A stretch of 64,000 bases of DNA from Flavobacteriales bacterium (GTDB taxonomy: Bacteria; Bacteroidota; Bacteroidia; Flavobacteriales_F; PHOS-HE28). Position numbers and translations under genes: made by a program. Each line of letters begins with the position of its first letter. Position 1 is the first letter of the stretch. Location of the stretch: the NCBI GenBank assembly GCA_019638085.1, contig JAHBUL010000006.1, positions 62,001 through 126,000 on the forward strand, in the 5' to 3' direction. This document shows, piece after piece, positions 19,864 to 26,622 of the stretch. Below the pieces are notes generated by a model, which was not told where the DNA came from, searched no databases, and was given only the letters and a program-made list of their open reading frames with translations.

Positions 19864-21141
19864 ATGGCGCTCAATGAGCCGATCTTGATCATCTGCCACG
19901 GCTTCCCACCGGTACGTGGCATCGGCGGCAGGCGCTGGGCCAAATTCGCAAAGGAAATCGCATCGCGGGGCTATCCCGTGCATGTGATCCGCAATGAAGG
20001 GGTACCGTCGGAGCGCACTTCGCTTTGGACCTCGGACGTGCAGCATCCGAATATCCATCACCATCCCCTGCCACAGCGATATCCGGCCGTATTGACCAAG
20101 CGACCGCTCACCTCCTTCAAGGACAAGGTGATGTACCGGGTCTGGACCAAGCTACTTCCGCTGCTTGTACCCGGGAACATTTACGATGCTGCTTCCTTGT
20201 CACGGCGTTCCTTGTTAAGTACAAGCAGCCAGTTGATCCGCAAGCACGGCATCCGCAATGTGATCGTTACGGGCGCACCGTTCAGCTTGATGGCCTTTGC
20301 CAGCGAACTCAAGAAGCCATTCCCACAGATCAACCTGGTGGCCGACTTCCGGGATGTATGGACCTGGGGGAGCGACTACGGACTGGGGTCCATGAAACCC
20401 CAGCGCTTGGCACACGAAAAGAAAATGGAAGCCTTGGTGGCCGAAAGCAGCGATAGGCTCATTTCCCCGCATGCCACCGTGGTGGAGCACCTCCGCAAAA
20501 CGTACGGTGGTGCAACCGAACGCTATATGACCCTGCCGCACGCCATCGATCCGGAAGACTTTGTCCTTGATATCGCACCTAAAAAGAATGGTGTGTTCCG
20601 GATGATCTACGCCGGCAGTCTGTACGGTGCTGGAGAGGCTGAAAACTATTTCACTGCGCTGCTCGATGCGTTCGACGCCTTGCGGCGCCAGAAGCCGGAT
20701 GCGTACAACGCCAGCCGATTGGACCTGTATGTGACCGGCCACGGCACAGCAGCATATGAGCAACAAGTGAAAGCTCGGAACATGCAGGATCGTATCCACT
20801 TTCATGCGCCCGTACCACCGAAGGAGATCTTCAAGCGCGTGGTCCATTCGGACCTGGTGCTCACCTTCATTCCCAGCCGGAACAAGGATGTGCTTGGCAC
20901 CAAGTTCAATGAGATCTTTTACCTGAGGGTACCCGTATTGCACATCGGCGAGCCGGGTCTGATCAGCCGCACCATCACGGATCGAAAATTGGGCGATTCC
21001 CTCCGCGTGGAGGAACTCGCCGCCGAGTTACCGCGCATCATCAGCGGGGAGCGGAAGATCGAGTTGGACAGGACAGCGGATCACAGCGCATTCCTTCTCT
21101 CCAACATTACCGACCGCTTGATCAAGGAGGTGCTTGTGTGA
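19864..21141 (+). CDS. GT4-like glycosyltransferase, second of a tandem pair
   Basis: Paralogue of the preceding gene with 25 bases between them. It begins PILIICHGFPPVRGIGG and RRWAKFAKEIASRGYPVHVI and keeps the same order of motifs: NVIVTGAPFSLMAFASEL, VADFRDVWTWGSDYG, RMIYAGSLYGAGEAENY, LDLYVTGHGTAAYE, FHAPVPPKEIFKRV and HIGEPGLISRTIT. Both lack an obvious classic E-x7-E, ending instead in a conserved LRVEEL-AELPRII segment, so they form their own branch. About 425 residues. The ATG at 19864 was chosen because an upstream extension to 19705 would lie inside the first gene. Duplicated and diverged GTs in one locus suggest two related but different linkages. Confidence 0.83.
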   Translation: MALNEPILIICHGFPPVRGIGGRRWAKFAKEIASRGYPVHVIRNEGVPSERTSLWTSDVQHPNIHHHPLPQRYPAVLTKRPLTSFKDKVMYRVWTKLLPLLVPGNIYDAASLSRRSLLSTSSQLIRKHGIRNVIVTGAPFSLMAFASELKKPFPQINLVADFRDVWTWGSDYGLGSMKPQRLAHEKKMEALVAESSDRLISPHATVVEHLRKTYGGATERYMTLPHAIDPEDFVLDIAPKKNGVFRMIYAGSLYGAGEAENYFTALLDAFDALRRQKPDAYNASRLDLYVTGHGTAAYEQQVKARNMQDRIHFHAPVPPKEIFKRVVHSDLVLTFIPSRNKDVLGTKFNEIFYLRVPVLHIGEPGLISRTITDRKLGDSLRVEELAAELPRIISGERKIELDRTADHSAFLLSNITDRLIKEVLV

Positions 21142-21465
21142 GTTGGTCCAAGTAGCACAACTGTCGGGTCAAGCCCAATGTCATTAAGCAAAGAGTTGGA
21201 TGCTCGGTTTCCACACGCTCCGATACATATCGGAGGCATAGCTCGGCTCAGTGCCTGAGGCCTTGGATCCTGAGGTAATCAAAGGGTCGAAGGTCCGAGT
21301 GTGTTCCTGTTTAGGGCCTCCGGCCCGATTCGAGATGTGGTGCCTATGGAACGGGCTGATCTGGTTTGGGAGGACACCGGCCGCGGTCCTCTCGGCAGGC
21401 GCCACGCGAGCACCGCACCTGATGAATACGGACGAAGCTCGCTGACAGCGCATAAGGCGCCTACG
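21142..21465. other. Intergenic stretch with a degenerate copy of the palindromic repeat
   Basis: No gene is seen in this convergent gap. At 21238-21265 there is GCTCGGCTCAGTGCCTGAGG followed by CCTTGG, which matches the reverse complement of the hairpin element at 23450-23493 (GCTCGGCTCGGTGCCTGAGG) with one substitution in that 20-base core; its other arm has decayed. The rest shows nothing recognisable. Confidence 0.45.
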
Positions 21466-22227
21466 TCAATAGGGCTTATCGAAGGAAGCGGGTAGCTCTT
21501 GGATCTCCATGAACCGGATCACTGCGGTGATCCGCGGTCTTTCAGAACGGTTCAGGTTGGAACGGTGGATCAGGTTCCTATCGAACATGACCGCATCTCC
21601 CGGCGCAGCCTCGAAGAAGACCTCCTCATGTTCGGCCTGCAGCCGTCCAATGTCCTTCGGCACCAGTGTGGTAGCGCCATTCTCGTGCTCCTTGTGTTTG
21701 TCGAAGGGAAGTTTCCCGAAGCGATGCGTTCCCTTCAGGAAGCTCATGGTTCCGTTATGCACGCTGGCCGGCTCGAAGATCGGGACGCAGAAATTGAATC
21801 CCTTTCCGTCGAATACATCGTAGGTGCTTTCCTGATGCCACCCCCAAGTGAGGCGGGTGGAGTTAGGCATGCCGAAAATGATGTGGGAGTCCACATCGAT
21901 CAGCACCCCTTCATGCTTGCCCAGATAGCGGTGGACCTGCGACAGACAAGCCCTGCGCATAGCGCCCATGGCCTCTGTTTGGTGGCTCACCTGATAGACC
22001 TGGTAGAGTGCTGGACTTACCTCCGCGTTCAGCCGGATGCAGGTCTGGAAAAAGTCTTCCCCATCCTTGGCAAAAGGTGCGAGTAGCTTCTCCAGCGTGG
22101 ATCGCATCAACTTGATCGTGGAGGGATCGACCGTGCCGGGCAAGAGCAAATAACCCGACCCATCAAATTGCTGCCTTTCTGCATCTGACAAGGGATGTAC
22201 AAGTGGGGTATGCGCGATCGCTTCCAT
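21466..22227 (-). CDS. Phytanoyl-CoA dioxygenase (PhyH) family Fe(II)/2-oxoglutarate oxygenase
   Basis: Member of the PhyH branch of non-haem iron oxygenases, which hydroxylate small molecules with 2-oxoglutarate as co-substrate. The iron-binding triad is visible as WHQEST (H near residue 128) and a distal H in DRNLIHRSNLNRSERPRITAVIRF, where the R after the last H binds 2-oxoglutarate. The N-terminal FDGSGYLLLPGTVD matches the start of the fold. 253 residues, normal. It lies among polysaccharide genes with a GT4 just upstream on the same strand (23 bases), so it may oxidise a sugar or lipid of the glycan; this is inference, as PhyH enzymes have many substrates. Confidence 0.85.
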   Translation of the reverse strand: MEAIAHTPLVHPLSDAERQQFDGSGYLLLPGTVDPSTIKLMRSTLEKLLAPFAKDGEDFFQTCIRLNAEVSPALYQVYQVSHQTEAMGAMRRACLSQVHRYLGKHEGVLIDVDSHIIFGMPNSTRLTWGWHQESTYDVFDGKGFNFCVPIFEPASVHNGTMSFLKGTHRFGKLPFDKHKEHENGATTLVPKDIGRLQAEHEEVFFEAAPGDAVMFDRNLIHRSNLNRSERPRITAVIRFMEIQELPASFDKPY

Positions 22228-22251
22228 GGGCTCAATATAGAAAATACCTAT

Positions 22252-23412
22252 TCAGGACATCCTCTCCAGCACCTTCCGGTAATCCGGATCGTACACTTCT
22301 TTGGTGAAGTGCGTCAACGCGTACGCACGACAGTGATCGCGCTCTCCTGTAGTCGGCCGTTCCAGAACTGGCAGAGGTACACCCTCCGCATGCACGCTCC
22401 CTATGCCCTCCATCCGTACCACAGCGGAGAAATCACCGATGCTTTCGCTGATGATCACCGGCAGGCCGCAAGCGAGGTATTCGGCGAACTTGGTGGGTGA
22501 GGCCACCCGGTTGGTGATCGTATCCTCGCGCACCAACAACGCCACATCGCAGGCCTGTAGCACGGCGGGCACCTCGGCGGGCGGCACCCAAGTGGTAAGC
22601 ACGCGGCCGAGATGGTCCTTTGCCAGTTTATCGATGGCGGGGTCCGGCGGGCAGAGGAAGAGCACCTTCGTGCGAGGCTGTGCCTCCAGCACCGGGCGCA
22701 GCAGCCCCTCCAGCAGTGCAAAGGATTGCCAGCCCGCCGTGGAGCCGGAGTACACCAACACCACATCTTTGGGAACGAAGCCCAATGCTTCCCGCCTTGC
22801 TTCCACCGCTGAAGGCTCCCAATAATGGGCACGGCCCAAGGTGCAAGGGATCACCACATGCTCTTGTTGCGCATAGCTGTACCGTTCCCGCCAATGCTCC
22901 ACCAGCGCGTTGCTCACCGCAATGCGCAGGTCGCTCCGGTCCAGCACTTCCTGCTCCACCTCGCGGAACTGGGCGATCAATGCGTCATCGTCGATGATGC
23001 GATATTCCTCCCACTCGGCCGCATAGGCACCGCGCGCATCAAAGCAGACCTTCTTCAGCAACCCCTTGTCCCGGGCCCGCAACGCCATCCAAGCGGCCAA
23101 GGCACCGCGTGCGATCATACCGCTCGGCCTCAGCAAGCGGCAGACGGCCTTCACCAGGATCGCATTGCTGCGCCAGCGCTTCATCTGCGGCACCATGGGC
23201 AGCACCCAGGCATACGGGCTGTGAGCGCGGATCTTCCGGCGGATGCCGAAATAATCGCGCGCACTTACCAGCGCTACCAGCCGCACCTGTGGACCGCCCA
23301 AGGTGTTCAGGTGCGCCACCACATCGGTCACCTGGCTCCAGTAAACGCCCGAGGGCTGGTCGTTATAGGTGAGGTAGAGGATCACTTTCGTCCAAGGGAA
23401 TTTTGGATGCAT
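22252..23412 (-). CDS. Glycosyltransferase family 4
   Basis: From the ATG at 23412 (MHPKFPWTKVILYLTYN) a GT-B protein of 386 residues. Middle and end carry DVVLVYSGSTAGWQSF, LFLCPPDPAIDKLAKDHL, WVPPAEVPAVLQACDVALLVRED, and SPTKFAEYLACGLPVIISESIGDF, where FAEYLACGLPVI is the donor-sugar motif in the form seen in EpsF/CapM-like enzymes. The N-terminal half mentions SGVYWSQVTDVVAHLN, a typical acceptor-domain helix. It lies between the PhyH gene and the wecB gene on one strand, with a palindromic repeat in the gap to wecB. Sugar unknown. Confidence 0.83.
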   Translation of the reverse strand: MHPKFPWTKVILYLTYNDQPSGVYWSQVTDVVAHLNTLGGPQVRLVALVSARDYFGIRRKIRAHSPYAWVLPMVPQMKRWRSNAILVKAVCRLLRPSGMIARGALAAWMALRARDKGLLKKVCFDARGAYAAEWEEYRIIDDDALIAQFREVEQEVLDRSDLRIAVSNALVEHWRERYSYAQQEHVVIPCTLGRAHYWEPSAVEARREALGFVPKDVVLVYSGSTAGWQSFALLEGLLRPVLEAQPRTKVLFLCPPDPAIDKLAKDHLGRVLTTWVPPAEVPAVLQACDVALLVREDTITNRVASPTKFAEYLACGLPVIISESIGDFSAVVRMEGIGSVHAEGVPLPVLERPTTGERDHCRAYALTHFTKEVYDPDYRKVLERMS

Positions 23413-23449
23413 CGCTTTTGTGTCCGCGGATCTCCCCAACGCGGGCACT

Positions 23450-23493
23450 CGCTCGGCTCGGGCCTTCGAGGGCCTCAGGCACCGAGCCGAGCG
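23450..23493. repeat. Interspersed palindrome, single-arm copy of the PEALEG-type repeat
   Basis: Perfect 12-base arms CGCTCGGCTCGG (23450-23461) and CCGAGCCGAGCG (23482-23493) around a 20-base centre that contains the GCCTTCGAGGGCCTCAGGC core shared with the elements at 60188 and 61952. It lies in the 117-base gap between wecB's stop and the GT4 start and could act as a terminator or attenuator of the minus-strand transcript. Confidence 0.7.
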
Positions 23494-23529
23494 CGTGCAT
23501 CCGTTGGTCGATATGGTTGAGGTAGAGGA

Positions 23530-24615
23530 TCACAGTTTGGCGATCACGTCGAATACACGTTCGGTGGCTTGGCCGTCCCAAAGCGGCGGTACCTCCCCCC
23601 GCTTCGCGCGCCCTTCCGTGATGTCCGCGATGGCCGCTTGCAGCAGCGGCAGGTCGAAGGTGATCAGGCGGTTGGAGCCATGGGTGATGGTGATGGGCCG
23701 TTCCGTGTTCGGCCGTAGGGTGAGGCAGGGTACGCGGCGGTAGGTGGTCTCCTCCTGGATGCCGCCGCTGTCGGTGATCACGAAGGCGCAGGTGGCGATC
23801 AGCTTCTGGAAATTGAAGTAGTCCATCGGCCCTGTCAACAGCACATTGCCCAAGGCCTTCAGGCGCCCCATCAGGCCGGTGGCCTCCAGTTTGGCGGTGG
23901 TGCGGGGGTGTACCGGAAACACCACCTTGCGGTCCTGTGCCACAAAGGCGATCAGCTCCACCAGCTTGGCCAGTTCCTCCGGGGAATCCACCGTGGCCGG
24001 ACGGTGGATCGTCATCAGCACATGGCTTCCGGGCTTCAGGCCAAGGTCCTCCAACACCGTTGCGGCCTGCACTTGGGCATCGTAGGCCACAAGCGTATCG
24101 ATCATGGTGTTGCCCACGAAATGGATGTCCTCGGCGGCCCGGCCTTCGGCCTTCAGGTGGTCCAGGCCGCTTTGCTCGGTGACGAAAAAGTGGTCCGTGA
24201 TCCGGTCGGTCAAAATGCGATTGATCTCCTCCGGCATGCCCATATCGCCGCTGCGCAGGCCGCTCTCCAGATGCCCGAGCGGTATGCCCATCTTGTTGGC
24301 CACCAAGGCCCCGGCCAAGGTGCTGTTCACATCCCCGGGCACGATCATCAGCTCCGGCGCGAACTCCTTGGCCGTGGCCTCCAAGGCGATCATGATGTGG
24401 CCCATCTGGGCGGCGGGGCTGGCCTGTGGGGTGTTCAGAAAGCGGTCCGGCACCAGGCCGAACTGATCGAAGAACACCGTGCTCATCTGCTCATCATAGT
24501 GCTGGCCGGTATGCACCAGGTCCACATGCATACCGCGGTCGGCGGCCACCGCCTTGAAGCGGGTCACCTTAATGAAATTAGGGCGTGTGCCCACCACTAC
24601 CATCAACTTCTTCAT
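23530..24615 (-). CDS. wecB: UDP-N-acetylglucosamine 2-epimerase (non-hydrolysing)
   Basis: Converts UDP-GlcNAc to UDP-ManNAc for capsule, ECA or teichoic-type glycans. From the ATG at 24615: MVVVGTRPNFIKVTRF, HTGQHYDEQMSTVFFDQF, VPGDVNSTLAGAL, HLESGLRSGDMGMPEEINR, LTDRITDHFFVTE and DSGGIQEETTYRRVPCLTLR with RPNTERPIT, all conserved catalytic or substrate-binding blocks. 361 residues, a usual length. An ATG at 24678 would add 21 residues with no family match. It is in the minus-strand run downstream of the XrtF cassette. ManNAc is a common building block of the glycans expected here. Confidence 0.93.
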   Translation of the reverse strand: MKKLMVVVGTRPNFIKVTRFKAVAADRGMHVDLVHTGQHYDEQMSTVFFDQFGLVPDRFLNTPQASPAAQMGHIMIALEATAKEFAPELMIVPGDVNSTLAGALVANKMGIPLGHLESGLRSGDMGMPEEINRILTDRITDHFFVTEQSGLDHLKAEGRAAEDIHFVGNTMIDTLVAYDAQVQAATVLEDLGLKPGSHVLMTIHRPATVDSPEELAKLVELIAFVAQDRKVVFPVHPRTTAKLEATGLMGRLKALGNVLLTGPMDYFNFQKLIATCAFVITDSGGIQEETTYRRVPCLTLRPNTERPITITHGSNRLITFDLPLLQAAIADITEGRAKRGEVPPLWDGQATERVFDVIAKL

Positions 24616-24717
24616 CCTGCTCGCTTTGCTGCCACGCAGCGTGGCGCGAATGTAGAACCCATCGTTCCGACCGGACATAGGATGTGGGAAGCGCCAACGC
24701 TTGTGGTGTCGCTCCAG

Positions 24718-24912
24718 CTACCTCGGAACCGCCTCGGTCTGCCACTTCGAGAACTTGGGCAGTCGCTCTTCCAGTTCAGGGATCCGCCGTCCTTCCATGA
24801 CCTCAGGGTCTGGCGGATGGGGCGTCCGGCGCAGGCCTCTGGCACGCAGGCTCGCGAAAAACCCGAGCGCCAGTGAGCCGAGCACAATGCAAGCGCCAAC
24901 TGACTGAGCCAT
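24718..24912 (-). CDS. Possible small single-span membrane protein
   Basis: A 64-residue frame that begins MAQSVGACIVLGSLALGFF, a good hydrophobic helix, then RARGLRR (positive inside) and a hydrophilic tail ending KWQTEAVPR. AAGAGG lies a few bases before its ATG (24912) as a possible ribosome site. It falls in the gap between the XrtF-associated gene and wecB on the same strand, so it would be transcribed with them. No family is recognised. It could equally be a chance frame; I treat it as a candidate. Confidence 0.35.
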   Translation of the reverse strand: MAQSVGACIVLGSLALGFFASLRARGLRRTPHPPDPEVMEGRRIPELEERLPKFSKWQTEAVPR

Positions 24913-24934
24913 CGCCTCTTCGGCATTCAATTGG

Positions 24935-24994
24935 CTGATCGTCCGATCTTCCTCCTTCGCTAAAGCTGCGGCGGAGGACTCTGATCATCTGATC
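24935..24994. repeat. Interspersed hairpin repeat, copy 1
   Basis: Contains CTGATCGTCCGATC (24935-24948) followed by a TCCTCC...GGAGGA hairpin (24950-24974) and TCTGATC. Its reverse complement matches 56553-56606 over about 50 bases with few changes. It covers the last codons and the stop of the XrtF-associated gene. Confidence 0.65.
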
Positions 24995-25469
24995 CCTTAT
25001 CCGTCCTCGGGAACGTAGCGGCGATCAGCACAAAGACCAGTGGCACCGGATACTGCAACATGTGCGATACCCGCACCGAGACCAGCTCGAAGGGCGCGGC
25101 CCAGCGGGCCAGAACGTGCATCAGCAGGGAGAGTACCGCAAAGGCCGCAAAGCCCAGCAGGATCGGTACGGCCTGCTTCCAGGTGCCGAAGAGGATCCGT
25201 GCCAACACGATGGTTAGCCCGGCCATAAGTGCTATCGAGAGCAGGGCCAGCGTCCACTTCACCACGAGCAGGGCTTGGAGGTCCATACCGCTGGTCCATG
25301 CCTGCACCATGGAGTGAGCGTAGGAAAAGGGCGTGTGGCGGGCCACATGGTCCAGCTGGTAGTTGATATTGATGAAGGTGAATTCGCGCCAGGCCCCGAA
25401 GGCGATACCCACCACCAGAACAAGGGCCACCTCAATGCGGCGGTCCCAACGGATACCACGTGAACTCAT
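24960..25469 (-). CDS. Exosortase F system-associated membrane protein
   Basis: Polytopic protein of 169 residues with about four hydrophobic segments (EVALVLVVGIAFGAW, LALLSIALMAGLTIVLARI, PILLGFAAFAVLSLLMHVL, QYPVPLVFVLIAA). Location and topology match the small membrane protein (TIGR04127-like, exosortase F-associated) that is found beside XrtF in Flavobacteriia; role unknown. The ATG at 25469 overlaps the xrtF stop as ATGA, so the two are translationally coupled. The C-terminal KGSDDQSPPPQL and the stop codon are encoded by an interspersed hairpin repeat (24935-24994), so the original end of the protein has probably been replaced. Confidence 0.75.
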   Translation of the reverse strand: MSSRGIRWDRRIEVALVLVVGIAFGAWREFTFININYQLDHVARHTPFSYAHSMVQAWTSGMDLQALLVVKWTLALLSIALMAGLTIVLARILFGTWKQAVPILLGFAAFAVLSLLMHVLARWAAPFELVSVRVSHMLQYPVPLVFVLIAATFPRTDKGSDDQSPPPQL

Positions 25470-26020
25470 GGGGCGGCGTTCGTTCGCGAAGCGAAACGCT
25501 TCACCCAAATGTACCAGAGCAGGAACACCCAACCATATACGATCACATAGAAGGTATAGTCATGGTTGAAGTTGAGCCATTCGTAGTTGATGCTCACCAC
25601 AATGCAGAGGGCGGCCACGCGCAAGGCATTCACCAAGTGGATGGTAAGGAGGCCCAATGCACCGAACCAGAGCTTGTGCTTCCACGGGCCACCGTAGGCG
25701 ATCAGGAAAATGAGGAAGACCGCGAAGAGGCCCACTCCGTTGCAGGGGTCGCCGATCCAGAGCAGGTGCCCCCCCTCTATGCCGATGGTGCGGATGTTGT
25801 CCGCGTTCATTGGTTCGGGGATCAGGTCGTAGCCGAGCAACTTAAGTATGGCCCCCGACCAGATGATCAAGGAGTTGATCACGGCATGGTCCAACCAGCC
25901 CGAGGGGTGCAGCACAAAGGAATAGAGCAGGTACCACGCTGCGTAGAGCGAGGCAGCCAGAAACAGGAAGCGAAGAAGCGGGTCACGGGCCGTCATCCGT
26001 GACGGCACGCCGAATGACAT
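25466..26020 (-). CDS. xrtF: Exosortase XrtF
   Basis: Membrane-embedded protein-sorting protease/transpeptidase of the exosortase/archaeosortase superfamily, XrtF subfamily typical of Flavobacteriia. The catalytic triad is visible: Cys in GDPCNGVGLFAVFL (near residue 93), Arg in NALRVAALC, and His in NFNHDYTFYVIVYGWVF. These lie between hydrophobic segments as expected. 184 residues, normal for this small subfamily. The ATG at 26020 shares one base with the stop of the small upstream PID-CTERM-like gene (TGATG), and its stop overlaps the associated-protein gene, so the three form one coupled cassette. The neighbouring wzc fits the known habit of exosortase genes to lie in exopolysaccharide loci. 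Confidence 0.87.
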   Translation of the reverse strand: MSFGVPSRMTARDPLLRFLFLAASLYAAWYLLYSFVLHPSGWLDHAVINSLIIWSGAILKLLGYDLIPEPMNADNIRTIGIEGGHLLWIGDPCNGVGLFAVFLIFLIAYGGPWKHKLWFGALGLLTIHLVNALRVAALCIVVSINYEWLNFNHDYTFYVIVYGWVFLLWYIWVKRFASRTNAAP

Positions 26021-26235
26021 CAGATGGCGGACTTGCGTGCTTTACGTGCGTCCAAGGCCTTCTTTCCGCCCAACAAGGCGCCAGCGCCGATCAGCAGGGA
26101 TAGGCCACCATCGATCGGGATGCAGGGGGGCGGCCAGCAGGGAGGCCCTCCTGTGCCCGGCTGGGCCATTAAAGCACCCAATGCAGGCACCACCAACAAA
26201 GCGGAAAGAAGCAGTAAACGTGGCGTGATCTTCAT
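26020..26235 (-). CDS. Small PID-CTERM-type exosortase substrate
   Basis: From the ATG at 26235 a 71-residue protein: signal peptide (PRLLLLSALLVVPALGALMAQ), a 15-residue Pro/Cys/Gly region, then the C-terminal tripartite signal: PIDGG motif, hydrophobic stretch LSLLIGAGALLG, and basic tail KKALDARKARK. This is the PID-CTERM pattern known from small Bacteroidetes proteins beside exosortase XrtF, equivalent to PEP-CTERM plus TM plus basic cluster. The mature protein would be only about 20-30 residues, so it may be a dedicated, very small surface or matrix component or a pilot substrate. A longer in-frame start at 26313 lacks a signal peptide and is unlikely. It is the first gene of the cassette and shares one base with the xrtF start. 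Confidence 0.8.
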   Translation of the reverse strand: MKITPRLLLLSALLVVPALGALMAQPGTGGPPCWPPPCIPIDGGLSLLIGAGALLGGKKALDARKARKSAI

Positions 26236-26269
26236 GGATAGCGATCGATCGAAGGGCAAAAAGTGAGGC

Positions 26270-26296
26270 CAAAGGTAAACGATCCGGCTTATCAAA
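26270..26296 (-). promoter_or_regulatory. Putative promoter of the PID-CTERM/xrtF cassette
   Basis: On the minus strand TACCTTTG (complement of 26270-26277) matches TAnnTTTG, and TTTG (complement of 26293-26296) precedes it by 15 bases, shorter than the usual 19-21. The -7 box is 34 bases before the start codon. Confidence 0.35.
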
Positions 26297-26488
26297 GTAT
26301 ATGGGTCTTTCATAGGCTGTTGATCGGTGTTGGTATGGCTGTATCAAGGTTACGAAGTAAAGCCGGAATGCCACGTTGCAGCGCGCTTTTTCTCCATTGT
26401 TCCCGCAATTTCACGCCCGGCACGGGAAGACGGCTGATCGCCGGAGGCATCAGTCGGCCTAACTCACGCGCCAGATCCGGGGACACGC

Positions 26489-26523
26489 GACCCAAGACTC
26501 AAGACTCACGACCCAAGACCCAA
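26489..26523. repeat. Heptad tandem repeat GACYCAA
   Basis: Five consecutive 7-base units: GACCCAA, GACTCAA, GACTCAC, GACCCAA, GACCCAA. A similar GAC-anchored heptad array lies at 63427-63552 (on the minus strand GACATAA/GACATAG). Confidence 0.7.
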
Positions 26524-26549
26524 TACTCTTCCCCACCGCCTTCCATGGC

Positions 26550-26557
26550 TATATTTG
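26550..26557 (+). promoter_or_regulatory. Putative -7 box before wzc
   Basis: TATATTTG matches TAnnTTTG exactly, 65 bases before the wzc ATG. No clear TTTG -33 element. The resulting leader would contain the hairpin at 26580-26598. Confidence 0.4.
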
Positions 26558-26579
26558 CCGCCCTTGCAAAAAACCGCGA

Positions 26580-26598
26580 ACCGGCATACCCTGCCGGT
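26580..26598 (+). promoter_or_regulatory. Leader hairpin upstream of wzc
   Basis: ACCGGCA (26580-26586) and TGCCGGT (26592-26598) form a perfect 7-base stem around TACCC. No T tract follows, so it is not a normal terminator. It ends 24 bases before the wzc ATG and could affect translation or mRNA stability. Confidence 0.35.
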
Positions 26599-26622
26599 GC
26601 TACGCGGCACCAGTGAACCATC

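Larger units (their letters stand above)
26236..26622. other. Divergent intergenic region between the XrtF cassette and wzc
   Basis: No gene is supported. It holds candidate promoters for both directions, a five-unit heptad array at 26489-26523 and a hairpin in the wzc leader, each listed separately. Confidence 0.5.
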
